Positions 34,127 to 47,182 of a stretch of DNA of 64,000 nt are shown here, piece after piece (positions within the stretch are counted from its first letter, which is position 1; each line of letters begins with the position of its first letter). Location: NCBI GenBank assembly GCA_038049695.1, contig CP142460.1, positions 38,063,501-38,127,500 of the forward strand, given 5' to 3'. Under the pieces are notes generated by a model, which was not told the origin of the DNA, made no database searches, and worked only from the letters and a program-made list of their open reading frames with translations. Position numbers and translations under genes: made by a program. Origin of the DNA: Cinnamomum chago. Taxonomy: Eukaryota > Streptophyta > Magnoliopsida > Laurales > Lauraceae.

Positions 34127-37100
34127 ATGGCTGGATGATTAGACCCCAAGTATAGGGTGCAATTGTAGCAATAATCTGGTGAGTCCAGGTCGATCCACAT
34201 GGAGCAATGCCTTTTGAAAGTCTTTCCAACTTTGACCTATCCTAAATAAATACTGAATTTGGCCTAAATGTAAACTAATTAAATTACAAGAAAATTCCTA
34301 GAAACTGAAAATTAACAATTACAACTTTCCAAATAAAAAAACCTAAACTAAGTAAAGAAACCTAGTTTATTCAACCCTATTCTAACTATAATCTGCAAAA
34401 GTAACAAACTCATCAAAACAACCAATTTAATATAAAATAAATCAAAACAAAACTTCCTAAATTAGATCCTAATTACCAAAACCACTTTTTATGAAAATAT
34501 GAATGATCTATAATGCTAACAATGCAATTTTATGCAAGTTTCTAAAAATTTGATGCATGCTGTGAAAAAAATAAGTATGGAAACTCTTGCACAGGCACAA
34601 TTTCGTTGGACTGTACGACTAGTCTAAGATGATATGAACCTAAATCTAATGGCTGGAATCAATACTCTGATGATGCATGAACACAAAAAAAAGAAAAGAA
34701 AAAGGACTTAAAATGAAAAAGATATAATCACCTAAAGATGCTTAGTTGAACCAGTTATGCAGTTGAAATCTGGTACAGGCTTTGCTAAGTACCTTTGTTT
34801 GTGCCTCTGGTTGACACGATTCCCGATGTTATTTTTGGCTGAAATTTTGGGTTTCAAAGTCCAATTACCATATTTTAAGTCTGCTATTTTTCGGATCAAA
34901 ACATTCGCGTTTACCTGGTTTTTGAATTGCGCACTTTTGTAACACAATTAGGTCAATTTTGCTGAAACTGTGTAGAAATTTTCACTATTCTCCTACCAAG
35001 TCCGAATTTAGTCTTTCTAATCAGTTAATAATCTTGTGATTTCAGCAATAAAAACCTGCTCTAATGCAATTTCTAAATATGAAGTATGCACAAAGACACT
35101 TTCCAACCATATATTATGCAAGTAACAAAAATAGTAAGTTTCTACTAAACATGGAAAGATGCAAGTTGGGTTTCTAAATCAAGAATTTGCAAGTAAAATA
35201 AATAATCAGAATATTAACTAAAAAATAAAAACAAAAGGGTGGAAAAATAAAAATCGGAAAGGATGTACCAAAGATCTAGAAACTAGATGATCATACAAGT
35301 ATTGAGAATGCGATGATGATGTCCTCTCTTCTCAGAGTAGGAAAAATTTATGCAAGTGATTACTTGTTGTCTCTCGACTTTTAATCCTTTTATTTTATTT
35401 TCAAATCCCTAGATCTAATCATGTGAAATATTGTATCCAATCAAAACACATAAAAGAACTAGAAATAGAAAATTAAACCACTTACATAAAGAATACGCAG
35501 AATAAATCCAAGTAGTGTCTTTATTCCTTGATCTTGAAGTACAAAAAAATTAAGATTCTTCTCTCTTCATCATTCTGTCAACATGATCTCTCAATCTATG
35601 TCTAAAGAATTAGAATGGAGAAGAAGAAGAAAGGGATTAGAGAGAGAAAGGGTGGATGGGAGTGGAAAGGGAGAGAGCACTTCCAAGATTTCTCATTTAC
35701 AAGGCATGGACGACCAGCCCTCTTTGGCTGAATCCTTTTTATAATTTTTCATGTTCCTTTGTTTGGTAACATTCCTCTTCCATTTTGGCTTGAACTCCAA
35801 GCAATCCTCCTATCTTGGCAACTTTAATTGATTTCTTGCTAATGATAAAGTCTTGTGGTCCCATTCTTTCCATCTTTGGATTCTTCAAAAGATCTTTAAG
35901 ATTGCACATGAGAAGGATTAAAAAAAAAATCAGATTGTGTGCCAAATTTGTGCTCCCATATGTGGGACGTCCAAGGCATGTGGACCCCACCTTGATCGTC
36001 CAACATAACTTGGTTTCTCCTCTTTCTTGATTTTACTTTCCTTCTTAATCTTTATCTCCTTCTTGGATTAGATTTCTTCTTCCACAAGTTTGACTTTTCT
36101 AAGCTCCTTTAGACCTTCTTTCCACTCTTGAACAAATCTCTTTCTTGAATTTGAATCACAATTTTTTTTTTTTTTTGCAACACATAGAAAGAAGAATTTC
36201 TCAAAATCTTGGAAACTTGCATGCTAACAAAGTGGGGCTCCTCCTTGGGCGTGTAGTGTGGTCCCTACTCAAGTGCTTTTCAATGCGGGTCCCATTTCTT
36301 GTTTTCTCCTACAAATTGAAAGAGATAAATTTAACATTAATTATATGTAAGAAAATAATTATGAACAATGTATGGGACCCTACATGCCTAGTGATGTACT
36401 AAAATAACCATCTTTCCAAAAATATCACATGGTGCCAAAAATAGCAAGATATGCATTGATGAAACCAAAAGCTTAATTTTTGGGGTGATAAATGTTATGA
36501 AAAACCTTAATTTCATAAAAGACATGCAATGTGATGAATTTTGACCTATTTTGACCATGTTTCTAAAAATAACCTCAAATGCATGAAATCGTGGAATTGA
36601 GTGTAATCTATGCAATTAAACCTAATTAAGTCCACAAATGCTAATGAAATAATGACCTAATGACCTAATTTTGTGGACTTATCACTGTACCATCACAACC
36701 TTTCAACCTTGACTTTTCTCTAAATGAGGAAGATCCTGGATTTATTCATTTAGATCAAAGTCAGAGCATAGAAGTAGATAGTAATAGTCTCCAAGATACT
36801 GTATTTTTGGTTTTTACAACTAAAAAGAAGAGAAAATCAAGATTGACTTCTCCTGTATGGTCTTATTTTGTTAAAGTTACTGTCCTAAGTCCCACGGGAG
36901 GAACAGAGGAAAAGGCACAATGTAAATTTTGCAAAGATCTCCTCAGTGGAAAATCATCAAGCGGCACTGGCCACTTTAATAGACACATGAAAAAGTGTTT
37001 GCGCAAACACACGAATACCGCTAACGATGGAAAAAGAGGTGGGATGGTTCAAACACAACTTTCTCAAACAGATTCATTTGGTGGTTTAAAAGTTTTCAAC

Positions 37101-38766
37101 TATGACCCTACTAATGCTAGATATCAACTTATTAAGTTTATAGTAGTTTGCCAACTACCATTTATACTTGCCGAAGACCGATCATTTGAAAGATTTTTTA
37201 GGTCTGCCTTTGTTCCTTCATGGTAGAAAATATCTAGAGTTACTGTTAGAAATGATGCAATAAAAACTTTTTTTGAAAGAAAAAGAGAATTTAAAACAGG
37301 TTTTTGAAAATCTACCTGGAAAAGTGGCTTTAACTTCAGATTTATGGACTTCTAAAAAAAATCTGAGGTACATTGCAATCACAGCACATTATATTGATAG
37401 TGATTGGGTGATGCAAAAAAGAATGATGTCATTTTCTTTATTAGAGTTCCCACACACTGGTGCTAGGATATGGTCCACCATCCTTGAAAAACTTAGAGAA
37501 TTTAAAATTAAAAATAAAATAATTTTTATAACTTTAGATAATGCAAGCACTAACAATGTCGTAGAAGATTTACTAAAACCTGCGATTCAATTTGATTTAA
37601 ATAGAGATCTATTTCACAATAGATATGCATGCCACATCATAAATCTTATCGTACAAGTAGGGGTAAAATCTATTAGAGATGATTTAGAAATCATTAAATG
37701 GGTTGTAGGATACATTTTTTCTTCTCCCTCGCGAAGACATTGGTGGAGGGATATATGTGTAAATTTGGGTCTAAGACAAAAGAAAATATCACAAGATGTA
37801 AAACATAGATGGAATTTTACCTATAAAATGTTAAAAGAATCATGTGTCTATAAAATGGCACTAAATCAATATTGTCAACTTTATTTGGAGCATGAAAATA
37901 TTTTTATAAGTGATGATAGATAGACCCTTCTTGAGATAATAAGAGATTTTTTTAGAAGTTTTTCATGATGCAACATTGTTTTTTTTTCCGGGGTATATTA
38001 TCCCACAACAAATCAAGCTTTAGCCCATTTTTATGAAATAAGTCTTACTTTTAAAAAGTATAGAGATTTTCCAATTTTTCAACTTATGTGTGTACAAATG
38101 GAGGCAAAGTTTATTGGAGAATAACTCCTTTAACATTTTGTATAGCTGCTGCATTAGACCCTAGATTGAAATTAAAAGGTGTACCCTTCTTGATGAAATA
38201 AACTCTAACATGAATACAACTAATATAAATGACATGTTTACAGTTAAGACACAATTAGAAACACTTTATTTGGATTATGCTACCTGATTAGGTAGATCCA
38301 TAGCACCCACGGTCCCAACTAGCCCTCCCCAAGTACATAAAGGAAAAAAAAAGGCCATTTGGAGTATTATGAGGAAATCTTACGAAAGTAACTCCTCTTC
38401 TTCCGGAGGATCCTTTTACAACCTTAATAATTACCAATGTACCTGGGGAGCGATCCTGTCTCAATTTCGGATGAAGAAGAAGATGATTTTGATCTTTTGG
38501 AATGGTGGAAATCATTCGAAACTAAGTTTCCTATGCTTTCCGCCATAGCCCATGATATACTAACAATACCAGAGTCTACAGTTGCATCAGAGCAAGCATT
38601 TAGTGCAAGTAGGCACCTTATTGAACCCAGGAGGACTATGCTTATAGAAGAAACCGTTGAGACCTGCATGTGCTTACGGGATTGGTATCAAGCACAGGAT
38701 AGGGAACAACACATCGATGATGAGTTTGAGATAGAAGACGAGCTAGCAACGTTACATATATCATAG
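34127..38766 (+). pseudogene. hAT transposase (BED zinc finger, RICESLEEPER-like), broken
   Basis: The start codon at 34127 gives MAG; the frame then resumes at 36690 after the nested LTR and continues in phase into 36807-37226. Domains in order: an N-terminal BED zinc finger (VWSYF, then CKFC, then GHFNRHMKKC; about 36852-36995); the RNase H-like core (ALTSDLWTS, TAHYID, FITLDNASTNN; 37328-37560), where the Asp of DLW and the Asp of LDN fit catalytic positions; HIINLIVQVG near 37635; and the C-terminal dimerisation region (LLEWWKSF, PMLSAIAHDIL, SEQAFSASRHLIEPRR; 38491-38640). Lesions include the nested LTR, a TAG at 37224, a frame change in the T-run near 37270 and further breaks at 37921-38430. 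It cannot encode a working enzyme. Confidence 0.92.
34136..36684 (-). mobile_element. Family C solo LTR inside the hAT gene
   Basis: 2549 bp with TG...CA ends: TGATTAGACCCC at the left, GGACTTATCA at the right. Flanking pentamers are CTGGA (34131-34135) and CTGTA (36685-36689), one mismatch. Removing it with one pentamer restores the hAT reading frame. The reverse complement near 36400-36480 matches 40090-40190 of the plus-strand family C piece. It is non-coding; small open frames here are ignored. Confidence 0.82.
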
Positions 38767-38775
38767 TATAATTTT

Positions 38776-38970
38776 TTTAGAATGTATATTAGGCTTTCAA
38801 CTTGTAATTTTTTTTTTAGAATGTATCATAGGTTTTCAAAGTTGTAATTTATTTTTTAGAATGTATCATAGGTATTCAAAGCTGAATTTCGTTTTTTAGA
38901 ATGTATCATAGGTTTTCAAAGTTGTAATTTATTTTTTAGAATGTATCATAGGTTTCTAAAGTTGTAATTC
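38776..38970 (+). repeat. 42-bp minisatellite, 5 copies, downstream of the hAT gene
   Basis: TTTTAGAATGTATCATAGG followed by TTTTCAAAGTTGTAATTT-like sequence is repeated five times with few changes. It lies just after the transposase stop (38766), in the 3' non-coding part of the element. Confidence 0.88.
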
Positions 38971-39448
38971 TTTTTTCATTTATCAGAAGGTTTGAATTTC
39001 ATTATATATATATTGATCCAGGTTTCTAAAGTCCAAACTTGTAATTTTTTTGAACTTTTGTAACTTAAATTTCAAGGAAATACAATTTATTTGATGTATT
39101 TTTTCAAAACATCATTAGTGTTATTCTACTTATTTATTTCTCTTAATTTCTTTATTTTAATGAAATTGGTCCAAGACCAAGAGTCTAAGTCTCTAAGACT
39201 TAAAAAAATTAAAAAAAAAAAAAATAAATAAAAAGGGGTATGGGATCTGTGGGCCGCCCACGGGCTGCACGGCCTAGGCCAGACTAGGGCCTAGCCCAGC
39301 ACAACACGACTAGAGCCGTGCCTTGGGCCGGGCTGGGCTGACCCCAAAGAGTTAGGCCAGGCACGACACCGCCTGCATATTAATCATGGGCCATGCCGAC
39401 CCGGGCCCGGGCCCAGTCTTCAGTGGGCCGTGCCGATTTTCATGCCTA

Positions 39449-39456
39449 ATTTGAAC
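39449..39456. repeat. 8-bp target duplication ATTTGAAC, right (hAT)
   Basis: Perfect partner of 33297-33304. Confidence 0.95.
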
Positions 39457-39928
39457 ACAGTTGAGATAACCTGAGAGAACTCTGGAATCTTCTAGCCTTT
39501 AAGAATTTCTCTGCACACCCTCTTCCAATTTGAAAATTCTTCACCATAGGGCCTACTTGAATGGTTCTCAAATATGAAATAATTTGAATTATTGCATTTT
39601 GGAATGGACTAGACCCCATCATGGTTGTGCAACTCATGGAAGAGGGGTGGAGCCCTCTAAACAATTGCCATAATTGTCATCCTGAGTAGAGATTTTAGCA
39701 CTAACTTCGAGAGGCCATATCTCCCTCATTTTAGCTTCAATTGACGCGATATTGGGCTCTACGGACATGTACTCGAAACGAGGTTTCCAACGGCGTGTAG
39801 CTTACCCAAAGACGACATACGGATAAAATGTTATGCCCTATTCGAGGTTAGCTATCATGAGAAAAATGTGATTGACTTTGGATCTCCTTTTCACTTAGGA
39901 CTCTTCAAAGACGTCTTTCCTTCCTAAT
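39457..39928 (-). mobile_element. Family C LTR, minus strand, part beyond the hAT
   Basis: It continues 31208-33304. TAGCACTAACTT...GAGG-CATATCTCC...TTGACGC near 39690-39750 is the reverse complement of 40739-40802 in the plus-strand copy. It lacks the expected start of the LTR (TGATAAG-like), so it is truncated where the plus-strand copy begins. Confidence 0.6.
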
Positions 39929-41588
39929 TGATGAGTTATGAAAAGTGCATATTTTCATACACATTTTGGGCCATTTTAAGGACTTATTGATATTAAAAAG
40001 CCTCATTCAGTGTCAAATCATGTTCTTATGCATTTAGGATTCATTGTAGTGTATTCATGCATAATTTGCTAAAAAAATAATACTTTTAGCATAAATTTAT
40101 GAAACTTGCTATTTTTGGAAATTTATTTTTGGAAAGTTAGTTATTTTTGGTGCATCAAGTAGGGTACCACGCATAGTACATTCAAATTCCTCACATGTGA
40201 TTATTGTTGAATTTGTTTATTTTAATTTGTGTAGGAGAAATCAAGAATGGGACTCATGCACATTGGTGAATTTTGAGAGAGATCAAGTGTAGGACATCTT
40301 TCATGGTGGACCCACATATCTTGGTATTTTTGGAGAGTTTGAAAAAGTCAACAATGGAAAGTTAGATTTGGAGTTTCAAGATCAAGAGAGGAAACTTCAG
40401 ATTTGGTAAGATCTAATGCTTATTAAGTTTGAAATTCAAAAATAAAAAAAGAAAATGTGCTAGAAGAGTTGACTAGTCAATCAAATAAACTTGGAAGCAA
40501 ACCAAAGATAGAATGAGTGTCAAGAAATAAAGAAGGAAAGATCCCAAGACCCCTTTGGACGTCCACATGGGTCCCACACACCCCATTGCACAACTAACAT
40601 AGAACCTTCCATACATGTACAATTATTCTCGGACTTTTTAGGGGCAGCAAGATTAAAATGACTATAACTCTCATTCCCACCATTGGATCAGTGCAATATA
40701 CCCACCGTTAGAAATCTCTTTTCAAGTATATATATGTGGAGCCTAAGATTGCGTCAATCGGAGATAAAAAGATGGAGATATGACCTCTTTAAGTTAGTGC
40801 TATAATTTTTACTCGGGATTGCAATTTTGCACATGGAAAGCACCAAAAATCTCTCACTCACCTTGCTATTTCTTTGAAGACTTGTTGGCCAAGGAATGGA
40901 CTTACCATGCAAAGAAGATTTCATGCTACAAACTTGGAACAAAGAAGGAAAGAAAGAGAGCAAAAATCTATAAATTGAAGGCATAGACATCCATCTCCTC
41001 TCATGGGAAGATAGACCACTTCTCTCTAGAATTCATACTACACTCCATCCTCTCCCTCTCTCTTTCTCTCCATTGGAGTCCTCAAGGAGATTTGGCCTAG
41101 AAATCGCTCTACACTCTTGGGTTTTTCATCTAGAAGAGGCTTCTCTTCCTAGTATGTAATTTTCTTTGTTTATTTTCTCATCTTATGTAAAGACTTTGCA
41201 TACTAGTAAAAGTGTTACTTTGTTTTTTCAAATTTTCTTTTCATGTCCTTGATTGATTGGTGCTTGATTTGGGTTCTTTACTTGTTGGTGTTTGGATTGA
41301 CAACCCAAGGGCCCTAAGAGCATGATTCAAATTATGAACCCGCTTAGAATAGAATTTTGAGAGAAAAGAATATACTTCCGCATATTTAAATTTATGTTCT
41401 TCCACACATTTAAATTTCCGTTAAAACCACACATTTACTTTTCTTTTCTTTTTTTTACCACACATTTAAATTCTTGAATTTTTGTTTATTTTGTTTATTT
41501 TCATGATCAATTCAAGTTTATGTCTATTTTTGCATAGTTTATTGTTGGAACTAGTTAGCATTGCATGCATATTCATATTAGTGGAGTC
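39929..41588 (+). mobile_element. Family C LTR, plus strand, 5' part
   Basis: It starts TGATGAGTTATGAAAAGTGC and aligns with the reverse complement of 34136-36684. It is cut at 41588 by the family E LTR. AAATTTAAAT/CACACATTTAAAT words at 41385-41470 match the reversed words at 32460-32500. No gene is seen; minus frames 40754-40990 and 41466-41663 are unrecognised. Confidence 0.65.
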
Positions 41589-41948
41589 TGTTAGATTGTA
41601 TGGACTCAATCCATCAGATGATTTAATAAATTGATTAATTTCTTTATTTATCAATAAAATCATGCTTTCCTTTTATGACATGAATGATGTTTTATTACTT
41701 AATGCACATAACCAATACATATGACATGATGGTTAATGAGATGAACCGGATCTCATTAGTATATTAGATGTGATATATGTGTATGGATGAATCGACATAC
41801 GGGAGACATGTGTCACAAATCTTATACTTAAATGTATTCACAGCTAGTGATGAGACTGAGCATCTCATTTGATAAGGTTGCAGTACTTTGATCACTATGA
41901 GATAGTGTGATTTGTCTCGATCATCAGAATGTAAGATTCTGGATCATG

Positions 41949-41953
41949 GTGCT
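41949..41953. repeat. Target duplication GTGCT, left
   Basis: Perfect partner at 45869-45873; flanks the family B solo LTR. Confidence 0.93.
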
Positions 41954-44900
41954 TGTCACGCCCCCAAACCGGAACCTCGGGGGCGCGAATGGGATTAAGG
42001 ATAGTTATATTTTTCTCCCAAGATCCGCGTGTGTGAAGACAACACATTCCAACACATTCTGAATATTTTGCGGAAGCTTTCGTGGCGTTGCGACCCGGAG
42101 TCCGTGGCCATCGGATTCCGCGTCGCACTCAACCTTTAGCATATAGCTATCATATCAATAATCATATCAGACTGGAGTAAACCATCACAATAAATTACAG
42201 AGCTGACAGTAACAGGATATTACATTCCCATATATGTTCTAGTTACAATTATCAATGTACATTAATTAAGAATCCCAAGAAAAAGGCTAATAAAAGCCAT
42301 ACAACAATAAGCTATAATCACTACCCCAAATATGACGTAGCTCCGATGTCAAGCTCAATGTCTACATGACATAGCCGACAAAACAACCTGCAAAACATGG
42401 CCCCATAGCCAACCTAAGCACTCATCTCGGGACGAAGAAATCTGAACCTGAGTACCAAAAGTAGTGGGTCAGACACGACGGTCTGGCAGGTGGATGAAAA
42501 GATAATAATATACTGAAGAATAAAACATATGATAAATCATGCTATTCAATCAAATGCTGCATATAATTAAACGGGTTCAAAATCGTAAATCTCGGACAAA
42601 CATGTATTCGTTCCAAGCATGTGTAAAACCTGAAGACCTAATAAAGCATATGGTCTTTTACACCATCTATAAAAGCATAGATATTTGACAATCGGGTGTT
42701 CGTCTAAAACACGTATAAATATAGTAGTCTGGCTAACAACGATCATTTGAAACTTAGGGAAAGCATAAGTATTCAACAAACCGGGTATTCATTTAAAACA
42801 GGTACAAACGTATGGATTTGGCAAAACAAGTGTCATTTAAAACATATTTCAAAGCATGGATATTTAACAAATCGGGTATTCATTTAAAACAGGTATAAAC
42901 ATAGGGATCTGGCAAAACAGGATCCAACAAACCGGGTATTTATTTAAAACATGTGCGTGTACAAGGAACAGAAAACAATATAATAACAATAACTGAATTC
43001 ACTTTGGAGACTATTAACACTTGTTTAAATAATAACTTTCATAAAGGAAATGAATTATTTATCGAAAAATAATAAGCAATATAAAACATGTTGGGTATCC
43101 AAGGAATCGGGAAACAAGCAAGATGACGACCACACGAAGCTAAGTCCTCTATCACTAAGGTGATAGAGCAATAACTAGGCTCTGATCTCAGTCACTCGAG
43201 GTGAGGAGAAACAGGGGATCTCATATAAATACATATACATATACATATACTATACATGACCACGGTAGCGAGCCGGGCATCGGGGACCACAGTAGCAATC
43301 TGCTGCATCGGGACAAGACCACGGTAATAACCGGGTAGCGGGATCAAAACTGCAGCTGGCGGGACAAGAGGGGGATCTCCAAGTCGGTGGATCAGACCAA
43401 CAGGGTTATCTACGCTTAGTGGTGCCGACTCATAGGTCAAATACAATCGAGACATATGCAAGTAAACCAAGTACAAATACATAATCAAACGGGCAAGACG
43501 GGGGTGCTCAAGGGCACATGACATATCATGTGGTGCAATGCACTTCAGGACAAATAACTGTTACTAGAGTAACTTCAATGCTTTAGGGAAAACAAGTCAT
43601 GTAATGCAAATCTTGGAAATGAGGTGAAACAATGAACTATAACAATTTCGGGTAAAATATCGGTTTCAAGATTTGTTTAAGTGAATAGGGGTCCCGTATG
43701 TCGATTATAATAATTTACTTGGTACTCCTTGAGTTTGAAGACATTCCGGGCTCCTTATGCACTTTTACTATTTTCAAAACTTAAAATGAGCTTATGGGTA
43801 GTACTAATAGAAAAATCGAGACATAAGCGGTCCATCCTAGGCATGACGTTAATCCGGAAACATCGAGCCACCTATTCAGTCATCGAAAGGAGTATGATTC
43901 GCGATAACCAAAGAAATAGGCTTTGTGTATAGGTATAAGAAAGATATCGCGTCGTTCCGTACTGTTCAAGATTGAAATGGATTAACTTCGATCCATCCGA
44001 ACCAACCGTGAAGGGCATCGGCTCAAGACGCCCTCACATATGGTCAAATGAGTCCAAGAAGGGTAGCCAAGGTCCCACCTAGAACCAAGAATTAGTGCCT
44101 AGATCATCACCATTCTTTTCTTTTAGTTCCCTAGTCTTGAAGACCTTAGATTAGGGCATAATTAGTCTTAACACTAAGGTATATACCCCTAGGACTCATA
44201 GAAAGCACAATTGTTTCCCAAAAAAAACAATATCAAATTTCACTGGGTCCGATCGATCGGCCTGAAAAGCCTCACAATTAACAACAGTCCGATCGATCGG
44301 CCTGCATGTCCGATCGATCGGACCTGGGCGTATAGCAGGTCCGGGAACTTGATTTTTCTCCTCTTTTTCCTTTCCTTCCAACACATACACAAACTGAGTT
44401 TTTTCCTTGCTTCAACAACATCTTAACTACAATAAAACTCCCATCAAAACTCCATTAAAAAAATTAAATCTAAACACCTCTTTCTTCCCATTTCACAATA
44501 AACAAAGGGAAGAATCCCCAAAATACACAAGGGTCCATTTGAGCCAAAAATCTAGAGATAAATCAAGACTATTGATTCACATTTCCTTAACAAAAGATGA
44601 TTTAGTAAAACTCTTCAAATGAGCATCAATTTCAAATCAATGCAAGCTAGTAAACATAAACATGGATGGAAAACCAACCCCATTCATTATAAAACCATAT
44701 GAGCAAACCTTGACCAAATGAAATACATACATTTCCAAGAGATTTAACAAGAGAGAACAGCCATTAATATGCATTTTCGAAATCGATATATAAGTGGCAA
44801 GAAACATATGTGAAAACATGTATCCAATGATCAAGAACAAGTAATAAAACTTAGGATTTTCTCATAAAACTTTGATAACATTCAAACCATCCATTCATCC

Positions 44901-45868
44901 ACTTGCCTTGGGTTCCAATAAGCTAAACCAAGCCTCTAATCACCTCTCAAGCTCAAGATTAACAATCTCTACAAAAACCCTCAAAACAAACCCTAGAATG
45001 GGTTAAACAATGAAAGACAAGGAATGGGCTCAAACCAAGCTAGGAAATAGAACCTAAGGGAAAGCCATTGCACATAAAAGGAAAATGGGAAGGAGTCTTT
45101 ACCTCTAGAGTCATCAATCAACAAGAAGAAGCTCGAAATAGGGGCTGCCCACCTTGGTTTTGCACAAGAAATACACCCATGGGAAGCTAAAGAGATGGGG
45201 AAGAAGATGGCATGGTGGGGTTTCCAAATGGCAAGGTTTCCTCCATGAAATGAGAGGAGAAAGCAAGAAGAAAGGGAAGGGGAAGCTCAGTTGCAGAGCT
45301 CCCCTTGTGGCTGGAACGAATGAGTGAGGGGAGAGAGAAGAGTCAACTATTAACATGGGTGGGTGTGGGCCCCACTACACTCAAAACTTGCCAAGGGTAA
45401 AACATCTATTTGTGGGCCTCGGATGCGATCGACGAAGAAGAGAAAAATGCTTCTCATAAAATCTAGTTTTCAAAAAGTATAATTTTGGCATGGTTCTGAG
45501 ATCTCGAAATTTGGGTCCAGATTCTATGTGAAAAGACCGATTTTGCCCTCAGGGCTGGAAAAACTGATTTTCGGAGCTTCGAATGGGTACGGAGTGAACA
45601 CGAAAGTTATAGAGGTTAACAAAATAAGTCAAATGAGGCTAAAACAAGAATTATCGGGAATTTCGAATAACCTCCCAATCACGCGCAAAGTCACTAAAAG
45701 AACCTCCAAAGGGTCCCACTAATCACAAAGGCACTCAAAATTCCCCAAAACTAGAGAAAAACCATTCTAGCTCACAAACTCAACCCAACAAATACTAATC
45801 CCACTAAAAGAAACTAATCCACAAATAAAACAACACTAATCCAGGAAATTAAGGGTCGGGTTCTCACA
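41954..45868 (-). mobile_element. Family B solo LTR, minus strand
   Basis: 3915 bp reading TGTGAGAACCCGACCC...GGGGGCGTGACA on the minus strand, with perfect GTGCT duplications. It has about 8 units of the 46-bp array (42585-42960) and three CCGATCGATCGG palindromes (44249-44321). Open frames inside (for example 43192-43524 and 41895-42128) correspond to LTR frames in the other copies and are not genes. Confidence 0.92.
44249..44321. repeat. Three CCGATCGATCGG palindromes
   Basis: Perfect 12-bp palindromes at 44249-44260, 44289-44300 and 44310-44321. They occupy the place held by the CGGCTAGCCG-type cassette in the 14284 copy, next to the shared CCCGGACCT/CCCGCACCT flank. Confidence 0.9.
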
Positions 45869-47182
45869 GTGCTGGTACATTGGATGTATTGAAGGACCAT
45901 GACAAGCACCTTATGGAATACTGTCTCAATTTTAAGGTCTGCTCTCATAATTTCCTAGCAATTAATCCTGAGACATTGATGAACTCAAGTTTCTGTCTAT
46001 TCATTTGTTTTGAGTCACCAATGAGTGATGTCAACTGTAGGTCAATACCTCGGTGTCTTGAGTACGTGGTAGTAGGACTGTGGGAACATTGAATGGTCAA
46101 GATAGAATCTATCTATATTATCCCCTTGTGCCAATTAATTGATTTATCATTAGTAAGTGCGCACCCATCTCAATTAAAAGTTAATTGGATGGTACTGATG
46201 ATTACTGGATTAATTGGGTATCAAGGATAATAAGATTTTGATCTAAGATTGGAAGGGACAAATTTAATCCAATTAATCCATAGATATTGATAGAGGGGTC
46301 TACTTGTGGTAATTGAGAAGTTTAGGGTCTTCTTTATAATTTGTTTCTAAGATTGGAGTACAATTGCATTTATATAGTTGTATTATTTGCAATTAATTAT
46401 GGGCCCTGATTGCACATCAGATGTGGGGTCGCGGTGTCCCAGTTGGAGTCACCTTTCTATGGAATCCCTAGTGGTCCCCACGCTAGCCCAAGATTGGATC
46501 ATTACTAATTCTACTTGAACTCAAAAGGAAAGGAATTAGGAAGTTACTATTTCTATTTGAAGTGAGACTTCTAATAGTGGTAATAGTAGGTTACTAATTG
46601 TTGTGGAAGTGAGACTTCCATAATAATTAGAACGAAGAAAGTTACTAATTCTTTTGGAAGTGAGACTTCTAATTAATTATTAGTAAGAAGATGATTGCCA
46701 AGCTATAAAAAGGGGAACCAAACCCCTTTGATACCTACCTTGGAATTCACGCCCAATAGTGCAAGAGTTGCACTCCCTCATTTCTCTTATTCTTCTAGTT
46801 TCCTTAGAGCTTATCTTGAAGATTCCACCATTCTTATTGAGAAAAGAGATCTGAAAGTGGGTCATAGCGTGGAAGACAACAAGGTATTGGAGATCCTAAT
46901 TCACTACAAGAAGAGTTCTTGTTCAAGTAATTTGTCTTCTTCTCCATTAGTGCACTACCGAGCTTAAAAGGTATAATCTACTTCCTTGTATGTTGGAGAT
47001 TTATTTTGGTTGCATGGTGATGCTATTTGCTATCTTAGAGATAGTGTTTTACTGATCTTGATTATGAGTTTGAGGTTCTTGGATCCTGGATTGGGTTTTA
47101 TGGCCTTATGGGTACTTGATCCCTGAGTCAAGTGGGTCAAAAGTTTTGAAAACATATCCATGAAGCCCACCTACTTCAAACA

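Larger units (their letters stand above)
33305..39448 (+). mobile_element. hAT transposon, defective
   Basis: The terminal inverted repeats are imperfect: TAGAGGTGAAAAATTGGGC at the left and, on the minus strand, TAGGCATGAAAATCGGCAC at the right. Both ends are GC-rich for about 200 bp, with repeated CCGTGCC and GGCCCGGCC words, in an AT-rich setting. The flanking 8-bp duplications are perfect. Inside is a degenerate BED/RICESLEEPER-type transposase and a nested family C solo LTR. The total is 6144 bp, about 3.6 kb without the nested LTR. Confidence 0.93.
41589..47182 (+). mobile_element. Family E copia-like 5' LTR, split by a family B solo LTR
   Basis: It runs TGTTAGATTGTATGG to ...CTTCAAACA and is about 1.67 kb after removing 41954-45868 and one GTGCT. 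A PBS follows at once. The second half (46490-46690) carries repeated AGTGAGACTTCTAAT phrases, also seen reversed at 23900-24070 in the minus-strand copy. Confidence 0.85.
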
